DNA of 64,000 bases from an uncultured bacterium (GTDB lineage Bacteria; Bacteroidota; Bacteroidia; Bacteroidales; Bacteroidaceae): assembly GCA_905215555.1 (NCBI GenBank), contig CAJMQU010000010.1, positions 1-64,000 of the forward strand, written 5' to 3'. A program made the translations under genes and the position numbers. Numbering within the stretch: the first letter of the stretch is position 1; every line of letters starts with the position of its first letter. Of the stretch, positions 29,134-37,280 are shown in pieces. The notes under the pieces are model-generated. The model saw nothing but the letters and a program-made list of their open reading frames with translations. It had not been told where the DNA came from and ran no database searches.

Positions 29134-31275
29134 ATGAAAAACTATCAATTCATATATTTGTCTTGCCTGCTCCTAATCGGGATAACAGCCTGCCAGGATG
29201 AACTCTTTCAGCCTCTAATGGAGGAGAATGAAACGCCTGTCGTGCAGGAAAATGAGATATTTCTGAAGCGCGAATATGCCGAATATATCCTAACGGTCGA
29301 AAAGCTTGCCGGATTGGAAGGATGCCGTATACGTGTAAAGGAAGGTTTTGTGTTCCTGTCCGACTCCATTGTGCGGAGTGGCGAACCGCTCACCATCGAG
29401 GTGGAGCAAAATCCTTACGAAGAGGAACGCCTCAGCGAACTGGAATTTACGGACAGGGAGGGCACAGTGGTCCGCTCCTTCTCTCTACACCAGGCAAGCA
29501 GCCTGAGCCAGACACAGGGTGAAGCCTATTCGGGAGCCTTGCAGCGTTCATACGGTGTAGGCTATGGCTACGATGCTTTCGGTGAATATGCAAGTTACAA
29601 TAGCGTACGTGACCAAGTTATCAGTCTGCCCGCCTTGCGCCGATATGAACAGGAGAACAGAACCTCGTGTATTGTAGATGATTTTGCGCCCGACATGGAA
29701 ACCACCATCATGGAGGGAGCAGACAGCGAACAGCTCCTTAAGTCGCTCTCCGCACATGCCGGATTGGGACTGGATGTCGGTTTCTTTCAGGCACATGTAG
29801 AAGGAAAGTATTCTCGAAGTGATCTCAAGACCAATGCCTACTCTTTCTGTACTATTATGAACAACTACAAAGCGGCATCTCGACATGTTGACCCTTATAG
29901 CTTGGTAGAAGTAGCACGAAACAATCCTAATATACTGACCGAAGGTTTCCGGCACATTATAAACAAAATTTGCGATGCCCAAAAGGATAAAAGACTCGAC
30001 AAAGTTGTGGAATATACGGAAGAACTGTTCCGCGTCTACGGTACCCACATCATCTATCATGCCGACTTGGGCGGAAAACTTGAATTTTGCTCCACTTTTG
30101 AACGTGCAGCCTTAGACAGCAAGACGACTTTGTCCATTGCCGCCGAAGCCTCTTTTCTCAACATGTGCGGATTCAAGATGGAAGAGGGACAGACCAATAG
30201 CTACAGCCAAACATCAACCCGCCAATCGCGCAGCATTTCAGCACGCGGTGGAGATGTGGCTTGTATAACGGAAATCCTTAATAACGACAAGGACGTGCTT
30301 GAAAGTGGCCTTGTAGACAACTGGTACAGAACCATCAATCTTGACTTCAACGATCCCAAGAAGAGCAATGTGGAACTGATTGACTTCAAGTTGTTTCCCA
30401 TATATGAATTCATAAACAATGCAGAGGTGAAAAGTTTTGTCGCTTCACAATTAGACACAATGATTGATTACGAAGACAGCATGTTTCCAAGAGTGTATGA
30501 TAAAATTTATACCAAAATCAACTTCAATAATAGCATCTTTTCTGACACGAATAGGGGAGCGGAATACTTGATATTAGGCGATCAGGCTATCATAGAAACC
30601 GTATCCGAATACATACGGATAGGAGAGAAACAATACAAACTGCGTTCACTCTACCCCATCCTGGCAGGAGAGGTACGGCACGAAGGGGTTGCGGTGGCAA
30701 GCGATTCGCTCTTCATTATTCGATGGAACAGACTGGACTGTACTTTAATACCCTTGGGAAAACGAAGTGAATATCCTGTACTTTATTACAATAACGGAGA
30801 CCTAGGATTTATGCCGGATGAAAGTGTTGACAATTATTCAAATTATAGTGGTACGCCCCAAACAATGTCTTTTTATTCTTGGAAAGGTACCTATGACAAG
30901 ATTTATAAATATGGACCTCTTCTGCTGATGATAGGACCGGAAGCCTACAATCTGTCCTATAATGCCGAAGATCGCAAAAAAAATCCTGATTATCATGTAA
31001 ATGTCTTGGCAGACCGGCCTGTAGGTTGGGAAATGGTCACCATAGACAATACAATTGAAGCCTTGAAAGAATTGCATAAGAAATACAACATCAAAGAGAG
31101 AGATAAAGGATTGCAGAACAATGGAATTTATTATATATACAACAATACTACCGATAAAACGCTTTATAAATTTACCTATAAGAAATCGGAAGATTTTAGC
31201 ATGTCAAAGTCTGATGGCTATTTTTCTTATAGGTATCCGCTTCTTTATGTTCGCAGCGCCTCTTTTCGCTATTGA
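29134..31275 (+). CDS. MACPF lipoprotein 5 with C-terminal domain
   Basis: 713 residues, lipobox GITAC with the lipidated cysteine at residue 20. Residues about 40-125 are a divergent BACON-like domain. The MACPF domain spans about 135-450: GVGYGYDAFGEYASYNS, then FRVYGTHIIYHADLGGKLEF (G303-T-H305), then ISARGGDVACITEILNN. The C-terminal 260 residues resemble those of the preceding protein at low level: a YP-I/L-x-x-G stretch, then I-x-RW-x4-C. Base composition shifts to AT-rich inside the gene from about 30400. It is the last of the five MACPF genes. Confidence 0.86.
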   Translation: MKNYQFIYLSCLLLIGITACQDELFQPLMEENETPVVQENEIFLKREYAEYILTVEKLAGLEGCRIRVKEGFVFLSDSIVRSGEPLTIEVEQNPYEEERLSELEFTDREGTVVRSFSLHQASSLSQTQGEAYSGALQRSYGVGYGYDAFGEYASYNSVRDQVISLPALRRYEQENRTSCIVDDFAPDMETTIMEGADSEQLLKSLSAHAGLGLDVGFFQAHVEGKYSRSDLKTNAYSFCTIMNNYKAASRHVDPYSLVEVARNNPNILTEGFRHIINKICDAQKDKRLDKVVEYTEELFRVYGTHIIYHADLGGKLEFCSTFERAALDSKTTLSIAAEASFLNMCGFKMEEGQTNSYSQTSTRQSRSISARGGDVACITEILNNDKDVLESGLVDNWYRTINLDFNDPKKSNVELIDFKLFPIYEFINNAEVKSFVASQLDTMIDYEDSMFPRVYDKIYTKINFNNSIFSDTNRGAEYLILGDQAIIETVSEYIRIGEKQYKLRSLYPILAGEVRHEGVAVASDSLFIIRWNRLDCTLIPLGKRSEYPVLYYNNGDLGFMPDESVDNYSNYSGTPQTMSFYSWKGTYDKIYKYGPLLLMIGPEAYNLSYNAEDRKKNPDYHVNVLADRPVGWEMVTIDNTIEALKELHKKYNIKERDKGLQNNGIYYIYNNTTDKTLYKFTYKKSEDFSMSKSDGYFSYRYPLLYVRSASFRY

Positions 31276-31498
31276 GTGTGAGGTAAGTCTGGAGTGATAG
31301 GGACATCGGAGCAAGGCGGAACGGGATTTTCCTTTCTCGGTCGAAGTTTGTAATTATTTCACGTTAAATGAATGTGTATGAGTAATTATTTGATTGTTAG
31401 TAGTTTAATATTCTCTTTGTCTCTGTCGTATACTTAGGTCAGTTATTATTTTTTGTATAATATATTTATAATAGATAACCATAAAAAAGAATAATGAT

Positions 31499-31717
31499 AT
31501 GAATACAGAAAACCACCTGAAAACAGTACCCGCCAAAGAGCTTTACACCGCTCCGGTCATAGAAATCATCCCGATGGAAACCTGCGACCCGGTAATGCAA
31601 GGTAGCTTCACCGTGCCCGGTTATGGAGATGGCGGCATGTTCCCTTCCTCTTCGACCCGTAGTCGCAGTCGCAACGCGTCCGCCAACGAACTGGAAGACC
31701 TGATAAACGCATACTGA
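31499..31717 (+). CDS. Small unknown protein before the fimbrillin-like gene
   Basis: 72 residues with no signal peptide: MNTENHLKTVPAKELYTAPV, then IEIIPMETCDPVMQGSFTVP, a Gly/Ser/Arg-rich middle and a short acidic end. Small Bacteroides proteins with a pattern like Y-x-x-P-x-IE-h-h-x-ME-x-x-x-P-h-M-x-GS often stand next to fimbrillin-type genes, and I recognise this only as that loose group; no function is known to me. It follows 223 bases of spacer after the MACPF genes and precedes the fimbrillin-like gene by 37 bases. One cysteine is present. Confidence 0.65.
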   Translation: MNTENHLKTVPAKELYTAPVIEIIPMETCDPVMQGSFTVPGYGDGGMFPSSSTRSRSRNASANELEDLINAY

Positions 31718-31754
31718 CCATAGAAAACTGATAAACTTAAAAACTCAAGACGGA

Positions 31755-33785
31755 ATGAAAAAGTTTATTTACCCGTTTACGATGATAATCGGCCTTATCA
31801 TCGCCTCTTCCTGTACGGAAAGTGAAGAGATAAGGGGGACGGGACTGCGCACAAGGAGTATCAGTACCGCAGCATCCGCCAGCAACGATGCCAACCGTCC
31901 AACCCCCGACACCCGCATGGCGTATGAGGACAACAACGAAGCAGGCATGGCCCTGAGCTGGCAACCGACAGATGCCTTCAAAGGATTCTACACCACACCG
32001 CACGTGCAGGAAGTAGTGGGACAGGAAACATCCGCCCTGTTCACCTATAGCGAGGCTTCCGCAACCGGTGACAACGCCCGCGCCCGGTTCACGGGAAACG
32101 TTGCGGAGGATGTGGATGAAAGCACCTCTTTCAACCTCTTCTATCCTGCTACCCGCAGCACCGGAAACACGTGGTCGGAGGCCCAAGCCTCCCTGACGGG
32201 ACAAGTGCAGAACGGCAACAACTCCACCGCCCACCTTTCCGCATACAACTACATGCGTGCCACCGGGGTTACTGGAATAGAGTCCTCCCTTGTTCCCTTC
32301 GAACATCTGCTCGCCATCATGCGCTTCGACCTCACGCTGGAAGGCTACGACCCGGAAGCTGACGGTGAACCTTGCCTCTTCCTGCTCCGTTACGAAGGCG
32401 AAAAGCCTTTCTACGAAACCCTTTCCGCCTCCACCGCCGCCGGCACCACCGACAGCCGGACGAGAAACCTGAGCGTCGGATTGGAGAACATCGAAATCTC
32501 CTCGCAAGCCACGGAAACCCTGCCTGCCAACGGGCTGCGTGTCTACTTCATGATGGTTCCCACCACTTTGCCGGCAGGTGAACTTACCACCACTGTGGTT
32601 TGCCAGAACGGCACGCGTTACGTGAAGACGCAAACGCTCTCCTCCGCTGTCACCTACGAGGCGGGCAAACGTTACCGCGCCACGAACTTCAACCTTGTCA
32701 AAGGCAATGATGAAGCGGACGGGATAATAGTATATGACGACCCTCATGCCGTAACCTCTACGGAGTATAAAGGAAGCGGAACAGAAGCAGATCCGTATAT
32801 CATTGAATCTACCGCAAATCTGCAACAACTGATAACCTATGTCAATGGTGGTAACGATGATTATGCCGGGAAGTATTTCCGGTTGACCAAGGACATCTTG
32901 ATTGAGGTCGATGAATGGACGCCGATAGCCGGACACAACAACGAAACCGGGGCAGACGGTAAATTCTTTTATTTCAAAGGACATTTGGACGGGGACGGAC
33001 ATATCATCAAAGGATTCATGAAATGTCAGAGCTTTACCGCCGCATTCATAGGTGCAGCAAGTGGAGGAAGCATAAAGAACCTGCACATTCTGGCGGATGT
33101 AGAAAATTGTCCAATAAATACTGCGCAAGCAGCCCGTACCGCCGGACTGATAGCCGACCTAAAAGGAACTACGCCCTATAGTATCAGCAATTGCAGCTAT
33201 AACGGCAAAATTACCAGTGCCGGAGGCGGGAATCACGTTGCCGGACTGGTGGGAAGCACTTTGGCTTCACTCACTATAAACGGCTGCATCAACCGCGGAA
33301 CCATATCTGCCACCGGCAACGCCCTAAGCAGCACACAGACCTACATAGGTGGCATCATCGGCTATGCCCAGTCCGATGTAACCATCAGCCAGTGCAGCAA
33401 TTACGGCACATTCCGGATAACGGGTGCTGTCAGTTCCGGCTCAGGCGGCATCATCGGTTACTCTTCTTCCTCCGCCAACCTCGATTGCCGCTACTGCGAC
33501 AACTATGCCGACATACATCCCGGCAGCGGATGTACCTACGTTGGCGGCATTTGCGGCCAGGTGTCAGGCAGTGCCTCGCTGCACTCTTGCAATAACCACG
33601 CCGCTCTGTCGGCCAATGCCGGCGGAGAAACAACCGTGCGTGGAAGCATAGCAGGCAAAGCCACCTCGCAGGCTTCCATAAAGGATTGCTGTATAGATGT
33701 CGGCGGTAACACCCTGCCTTTGATAGGAGAAGGGCAGACAACTTCTTCCTGTAACGAAAATCACGGGAATTCCGCTTCCCTCTGA
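31755..33785 (+). CDS. Fimbrillin-family surface lipoprotein with repeat C-terminus
   Basis: 676 residues, lipobox IASSC near residue 21. Residues about 40-320 resemble fimbrillin/Mfa-like proteins: TRMAYEDNN, LSWQPTDAFKGFY, a long Thr/Ser/Ala-rich beta region and YEAGKRYRATNFNL. Residues about 340-670 are a repeat region with recurrent GLVG/GIIG/GGIC-type glycine turns and NYG or NRG motifs, like GLUG-type or beta-helix repeats of surface proteins. It probably forms or caps a surface fibre or acts as an adhesin. It is the last gene of the block and is followed by a strong stem-loop. Confidence 0.8.
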   Translation: MKKFIYPFTMIIGLIIASSCTESEEIRGTGLRTRSISTAASASNDANRPTPDTRMAYEDNNEAGMALSWQPTDAFKGFYTTPHVQEVVGQETSALFTYSEASATGDNARARFTGNVAEDVDESTSFNLFYPATRSTGNTWSEAQASLTGQVQNGNNSTAHLSAYNYMRATGVTGIESSLVPFEHLLAIMRFDLTLEGYDPEADGEPCLFLLRYEGEKPFYETLSASTAAGTTDSRTRNLSVGLENIEISSQATETLPANGLRVYFMMVPTTLPAGELTTTVVCQNGTRYVKTQTLSSAVTYEAGKRYRATNFNLVKGNDEADGIIVYDDPHAVTSTEYKGSGTEADPYIIESTANLQQLITYVNGGNDDYAGKYFRLTKDILIEVDEWTPIAGHNNETGADGKFFYFKGHLDGDGHIIKGFMKCQSFTAAFIGAASGGSIKNLHILADVENCPINTAQAARTAGLIADLKGTTPYSISNCSYNGKITSAGGGNHVAGLVGSTLASLTINGCINRGTISATGNALSSTQTYIGGIIGYAQSDVTISQCSNYGTFRITGAVSSGSGGIIGYSSSSANLDCRYCDNYADIHPGSGCTYVGGICGQVSGSASLHSCNNHAALSANAGGETTVRGSIAGKATSQASIKDCCIDVGGNTLPLIGEGQTTSSCNENHGNSASL

Positions 33786-33810
33786 GCTATTGCCAAGATA
33801 AGATGAAAAT

Positions 33811-33864
33811 AGTCCGTCCCGTATGCCAAAATTGCGATCTGCTTTTCGGCTTACGGGACGGACT
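33811..33864. terminator. Bidirectional stem-loop between convergent genes
   Basis: Perfect 13-bp arms AGTCCGTCCCGTA (33811-33823) and TACGGGACGGACT (33852-33864). T-rich sequence follows on the + strand and A-rich sequence precedes the left arm, so it can end transcription from both sides. Confidence 0.85.
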
Positions 33865-33888
33865 GTTTTCAAACACTTTCAATTCCTG

Positions 33889-34803
33889 TTATTCTTTCTC
33901 TCTATAAGCGCGTTTCACTACCCACTTATCGTTGCTCTTATAACACTGCACTACCATCATGGTGTTTCCTTTCTCGAAGTTGAAAGCGACCCATTCTCCT
34001 TTTCCCGTTGTCAGGAATGCGTTCATCGCTTCCAAGGCTGTCTTGTCACGACCATTCACGTAAGCGTCGAAATAGCCGTTGTTCTTTTCAGTATCCGAAC
34101 TCCAGTTTATCTCAACAGCCTCACCATACGTCCTCTTTATGTCTCTATAATATTGGAACACTAAAGTGAAAGGCAATTGTGTATCAAACAGGTTTACTTC
34201 CTGCACCATATACAGCTTGTCATTCTTGAAGGTGTAGCCGACGGTCGTCTCTTTTCCTCCCTCCACTGAAGAACCGAACTCACTGCTCAGGACAGCGGCA
34301 TACAGGTCGGTATTCCCTTCTTGTTTCTCCAGCGCGCCGCCACAGTTCCGTTGCGTTTCTGCAAGGTTGTCACCCCAGAAAGAGTTGCGCACATCGCAAG
34401 CCACTACCTGCAAATCTTTCTTTATGACATCGTCTCTGTAGATTTCGCCCGCCGCATCAGGATAGTTGAATAGGTAGCGTACCTTAAAGCTGACCGGGTA
34501 TGTGCCCGCTTCTCTGAAGGCGTACGTATAGTTGCAGACATTATTCTCCGCCTCTACGGGCAAATCGGCTATACCGCCCAGATTGAAAGAGTACTCTGCT
34601 TTCGACACGTCCGGACTGACTGACGCGGGCAAAGCAAAACTGATTTTCACAGGCTGACCTACTCCCACTCGCGTACGGTCAAACGTTATGTTTCCGGAAA
34701 GTTGCGGAACATTAGCAACCGGAGTATCATCCGAAGAGCAGGCTCCCGATAAAAACACAGTAAGCAGGCATAAAGACAGCCTAAAAATTCTTTTCATCTT
34801 CAT
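33889..34803 (-). CDS. Lipoprotein of unknown function, PKD-like N-terminus
   Basis: 304 residues, lipobox LSGAC near residue 22. Residues about 35-130 are an immunoglobulin/PKD-like beta domain (GVGQPVKISFALP, then YAFREAGTYPVSFKVRYLF). The remainder is a beta-rich domain with two cysteines (VVACDVRNSFWGD, RNCGGALEK) and a C-terminal YKSNDKWVVKRAY. I do not recognise the family. It is convergent with the fimbrillin-like gene and separated from it by a shared terminator, so it is not part of that operon. Confidence 0.8.
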   Translation of the reverse strand: MKMKRIFRLSLCLLTVFLSGACSSDDTPVANVPQLSGNITFDRTRVGVGQPVKISFALPASVSPDVSKAEYSFNLGGIADLPVEAENNVCNYTYAFREAGTYPVSFKVRYLFNYPDAAGEIYRDDVIKKDLQVVACDVRNSFWGDNLAETQRNCGGALEKQEGNTDLYAAVLSSEFGSSVEGGKETTVGYTFKNDKLYMVQEVNLFDTQLPFTLVFQYYRDIKRTYGEAVEINWSSDTEKNNGYFDAYVNGRDKTALEAMNAFLTTGKGEWVAFNFEKGNTMMVVQCYKSNDKWVVKRAYREKE

Positions 34804-35021
34804 TTTCTTTTTATGTTAAAAAATTAGCGGGTAAAGTTAAGCCATAAATATTATTATTAGCCGGAAAAGAAAGATGACAGGCGACAAATAGTCCGTTTGG
34901 ATGCGACAAGATGCTAAATACAGGCAAATAAACCATTCATTTACCCGCATCGCATACGCACTTTACTTGCATAAGATGAAAATGTAGCCTGCTGTAACTG
35001 TAACGATTGTATAAAAGCAAC

Positions 35022-35049
35022 GAAGGGCTTCCTCTCGGAAACCCTTTCG
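35022..35049 (-). terminator. Terminator of the head-GIN gene; rest of 34804-35100 without genes
   Basis: Read on the minus strand, GAAAGGGTTTCC pairs with GGAAGCCCTTC around a short GAGA-like loop and is followed by a T-containing stretch. It lies about 50 bases beyond the stop of the head-GIN gene. The rest of the spacer to the next minus-strand gene shows no recognisable gene or clear promoter. Confidence 0.7.
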
Positions 35050-35100
35050 CTTGAATTTTGTGTTAAACTATCCTTTTTATAGTAGTCATAAGAGAGAATC

Positions 35101-35964
35101 TTAAAGTTTGTACAGGCTCTTCTTCGGGTAATCCAGTTCCGGATTTCCTTTATAGCCTATCTTTCCGCTACCGCTGGTGCGTGCTTTCAGGAATTCGGTA
35201 GCGAAACATTTGATGCTGCCGGAACCTGCTACGCTGGCAGTAACGCGTTGAGCCTCGTAACCTTCTGTAAGTAAATCACCTGATCCGGCTACGCTGTAAG
35301 TAGCTGTTTGGGTTGTACCGGTAATAGTTGCCGAACCTGATCCGGCTACACTTGCTTCCGTGCCCATAGCTGTTACACTTTTCAGTACCATGTCACCCGA
35401 TCCTGCAACGGATACTTTCAGGTTGTTACAAGTAATATTATCAGCATTGATATCGCCAGATCCTGCTACAGACACTTTCATATCATTGCATTTGATGCCA
35501 CTGCCTTTGACATCTCCTGAACCGGCAATATTGATTGATAAATTGTCATTAGTCTGAAGACCGTTTTTCAGGAAGATATCTCCTGAACCGGCAACAGAAA
35601 TTCCATTCAGAGTTTCGGCGGATACACGTACTTCGAGTTTCTTGTAAGACACATTGACATTCTTCTTGAAACCTATATATAAGGTGTTGTCCTTTACTTT
35701 AATATCCAGCAAGTCAACAATATTGTCCGAGGTGTAGACTTCTACTTCGGGGCGTCCCGACTTTTGAGTAAACGTAACATCGGGGCTGCCGGCTACACTG
35801 ATCTTCTTGAAATTATCTACCTTAATATCCTTTGTTACATATTTATTGCTGGCTATCACTTTCTTACTACTCCAGTTACCTGAACTGTAGTTCTTGCTTT
35901 GTGAACACGCTGTTGTACTGAGTATTAAACAGATGCATGTGAGGAGGCTTGCTAACTTTTTCAT
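35101..35964 (-). CDS. Head-GIN (DUF2807-like) surface protein
   Basis: 287 residues from the ATG at 35964, chosen because AAAGAAG stands just upstream and MKKLASLL opens a good signal; an in-frame ATG at 35991 adds nine residues. The signal ends in a lipobox-like STTAC. The mature protein carries at least seven copies of an xVAGSG-D/S motif at about 20-residue spacing, the pattern of the putative auto-transporter adhesin head-GIN domain, which folds as a right-handed beta-helix. It is probably an envelope or surface protein of unknown ligand. It is transcribed alone on the minus strand, divergent from the metallopeptidase. Confidence 0.85.
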   Translation of the reverse strand: MKKLASLLTCICLILSTTACSQSKNYSSGNWSSKKVIASNKYVTKDIKVDNFKKISVAGSPDVTFTQKSGRPEVEVYTSDNIVDLLDIKVKDNTLYIGFKKNVNVSYKKLEVRVSAETLNGISVAGSGDIFLKNGLQTNDNLSINIAGSGDVKGSGIKCNDMKVSVAGSGDINADNITCNNLKVSVAGSGDMVLKSVTAMGTEASVAGSGSATITGTTQTATYSVAGSGDLLTEGYEAQRVTASVAGSGSIKCFATEFLKARTSGSGKIGYKGNPELDYPKKSLYKL

Positions 35965-36169
35965 AACTTCTTTAGTTTTATAATTATTCATTTATATTAT
36001 TCCTGTTTATCTATTAGACGTAAGTTACTTAAAAAAGGTTGCATGCTTTTTTCTCTTTTTCAGAAACTTTTTTGGCAACGTCCGGTTACACTCTATAGAT
36101 CAATATTCATGCCAGTTTTATAAAGTGTTGATAATTAGTATGTATTCTTCTAGGATAGGTGTTCATTTT

Positions 36170-36183
36170 CGGACACTTGTCCG
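36170..36183. promoter_or_regulatory. Palindrome in the divergent spacer
   Basis: CGGACACTTGTCCG has 6-bp inverted arms around a CT centre. It lies between the divergent head-GIN and metallopeptidase genes, about 80 bases before the latter, and could be an operator or a small hairpin; a T-run (TTTTT) follows. The remaining spacer 35992-36263 shows no other feature. Confidence 0.4.
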
Positions 36184-36263
36184 TTTTTGGATATCTAGTC
36201 ATTTGTATATTCGAACGATATTTCGTTTATTTGTCTGTTTATTCATTGGGAGGTTTTGTCGTT

Positions 36264-36962
36264 TTGGAAAATGTATTGGAAGATAATGAACTTGGACGCT
36301 TTCTTATTAAAGTGAATCCTCGTGCGCGGCGTTTGACTTTCCGTACGCGGGAAGATGCTATCTATGTAACCATTCCGCCGGGAACTACACTTAAAGAGAT
36401 AAAGAATGCGATAGAAGAACTGCGTCCCCGTTTGCGGGTGGCCCGGAAAAAACATATCCGTCCTCTGATAGACTTAAACTTTCGGATTGATACGGAGTTC
36501 TTCAAATTAAGTCTTGTAAGCGGACAGCGCGAACGTTTCCTTTCACGCTCCGAGTTGGGAGAGATGCAGATTATCTGTCCGCCTGGAGCCGATTTTGCTG
36601 ATGCGGAATTGCAGGCATGGTTGCGTAAAGTTATCGAAGAAGCCCTGCGTCGTAATGCGAAAATCATTCTTCCACCCCGCCTGTATATGCTTTCACAGAA
36701 GCACAATCTGCCTTACCAAAGTATAAAAATCAATTCCAGCAGCGGGCGCTGGGGAAGTTGTTCGGCACGGCGTACAATCAATCTGTCCTACTATCTGGTT
36801 TTGTTGCCGAAACATCTGATAGATTACGTACTTCTGCACGAACTATCCCATACTCGTGAAATGAATCACGGAGAGCGTTTCTGGGCACTTCTCGATGAAT
36901 TGACGGAAGGAAAAGCCCAAGCATTGCGGAAAGAACTGAGGCAATATCGCACGGAGTTTTAA
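36264..36962 (+). CDS. YgjP/WSS1-type zinc metallopeptidase, probable TTG start
   Basis: About 232 residues if started at the TTG at 36264, which follows GGGAGG by ten bases. The frame is open back to 36159, but that stretch encodes a cysteine- and aromatic-rich sequence unlike the family. The C-terminal half has SSSGRWGSCSARRTINLSY and the zinc site HELSHTREMNH (H192, E193, H196 and H202), characteristic of the M48-related YgjP family (DUF45). Members are cytosolic metalloproteases, often of unknown substrate, sometimes linked to repair of DNA-protein crosslinks. The gene stands alone between two spacers. Confidence 0.85.
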   Translation: MENVLEDNELGRFLIKVNPRARRLTFRTREDAIYVTIPPGTTLKEIKNAIEELRPRLRVARKKHIRPLIDLNFRIDTEFFKLSLVSGQRERFLSRSELGEMQIICPPGADFADAELQAWLRKVIEEALRRNAKIILPPRLYMLSQKHNLPYQSIKINSSSGRWGSCSARRTINLSYYLVLLPKHLIDYVLLHELSHTREMNHGERFWALLDELTEGKAQALRKELRQYRTEF

Positions 36963-36983
36963 CCACGACTTGGATTACCCTTA

Positions 36984-37088
36984 AACCGTATCTGAGCCGT
37001 ACTTGCTCCGTACCAACTCCGTAGTTCCTTCGGTCAGAGGTACCTCTGAGTGGAGAATGTACGGAGCAAGTACGGTGCAGATACGGTT
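36984..37088. repeat. Long imperfect inverted repeat with internal palindrome
   Basis: Left arm 36984-37013 and right arm 37059-37088 are 30-base inverted copies (AACCGTATCTGAGCCGTACT start) with about one or two mismatches. Between them lies a perfect 14-base palindrome CAGAGGTACCTCTG (37035-37048). The element fills the spacer behind the metallopeptidase and may fold into a long hairpin; no T-run follows. Confidence 0.85.
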
Positions 37089-37193
37089 CGGGTACGATGC
37101 AGACATGATTCTGATACAATCAATACATGGTATAGGAGTTGTCACTGTTTTCCGTGATTGTATTTCTTTTTTGAGTTAATAAACGTAAACGCC

Positions 37194-37224
37194 CTTGCGG
37201 TTTGATAACAAATGTTTATTTTTG
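37194..37224 (+). promoter_or_regulatory. Promoter of the CsgG-like operon
   Basis: CTTG (37194-37197, three of four bases of the -33 box), 19 bases, then TATTTTTG (37217-37224) fitting TAnnTTTG. It stands 57 bases before the first gene. Confidence 0.55.
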
Positions 37225-37280
37225 AAAAATTAAAGTAAGATGCAAGTTCAGAAGTTTAAATTATATAATTCAAGAAGTTT

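Noticed and set aside
35101..35964. Repeats that could be mistaken for a CRISPR array
   Set aside because: The periodicity is at protein level (xVAGSGD in head-GIN); spacers and repeats are not clean at DNA level.
36159..36263. N-terminal extension of the metallopeptidase from the upstream ATG
   Set aside because: The encoded sequence is unlike the family, and a better start with a Shine-Dalgarno-like GGGAGG lies at 36264.
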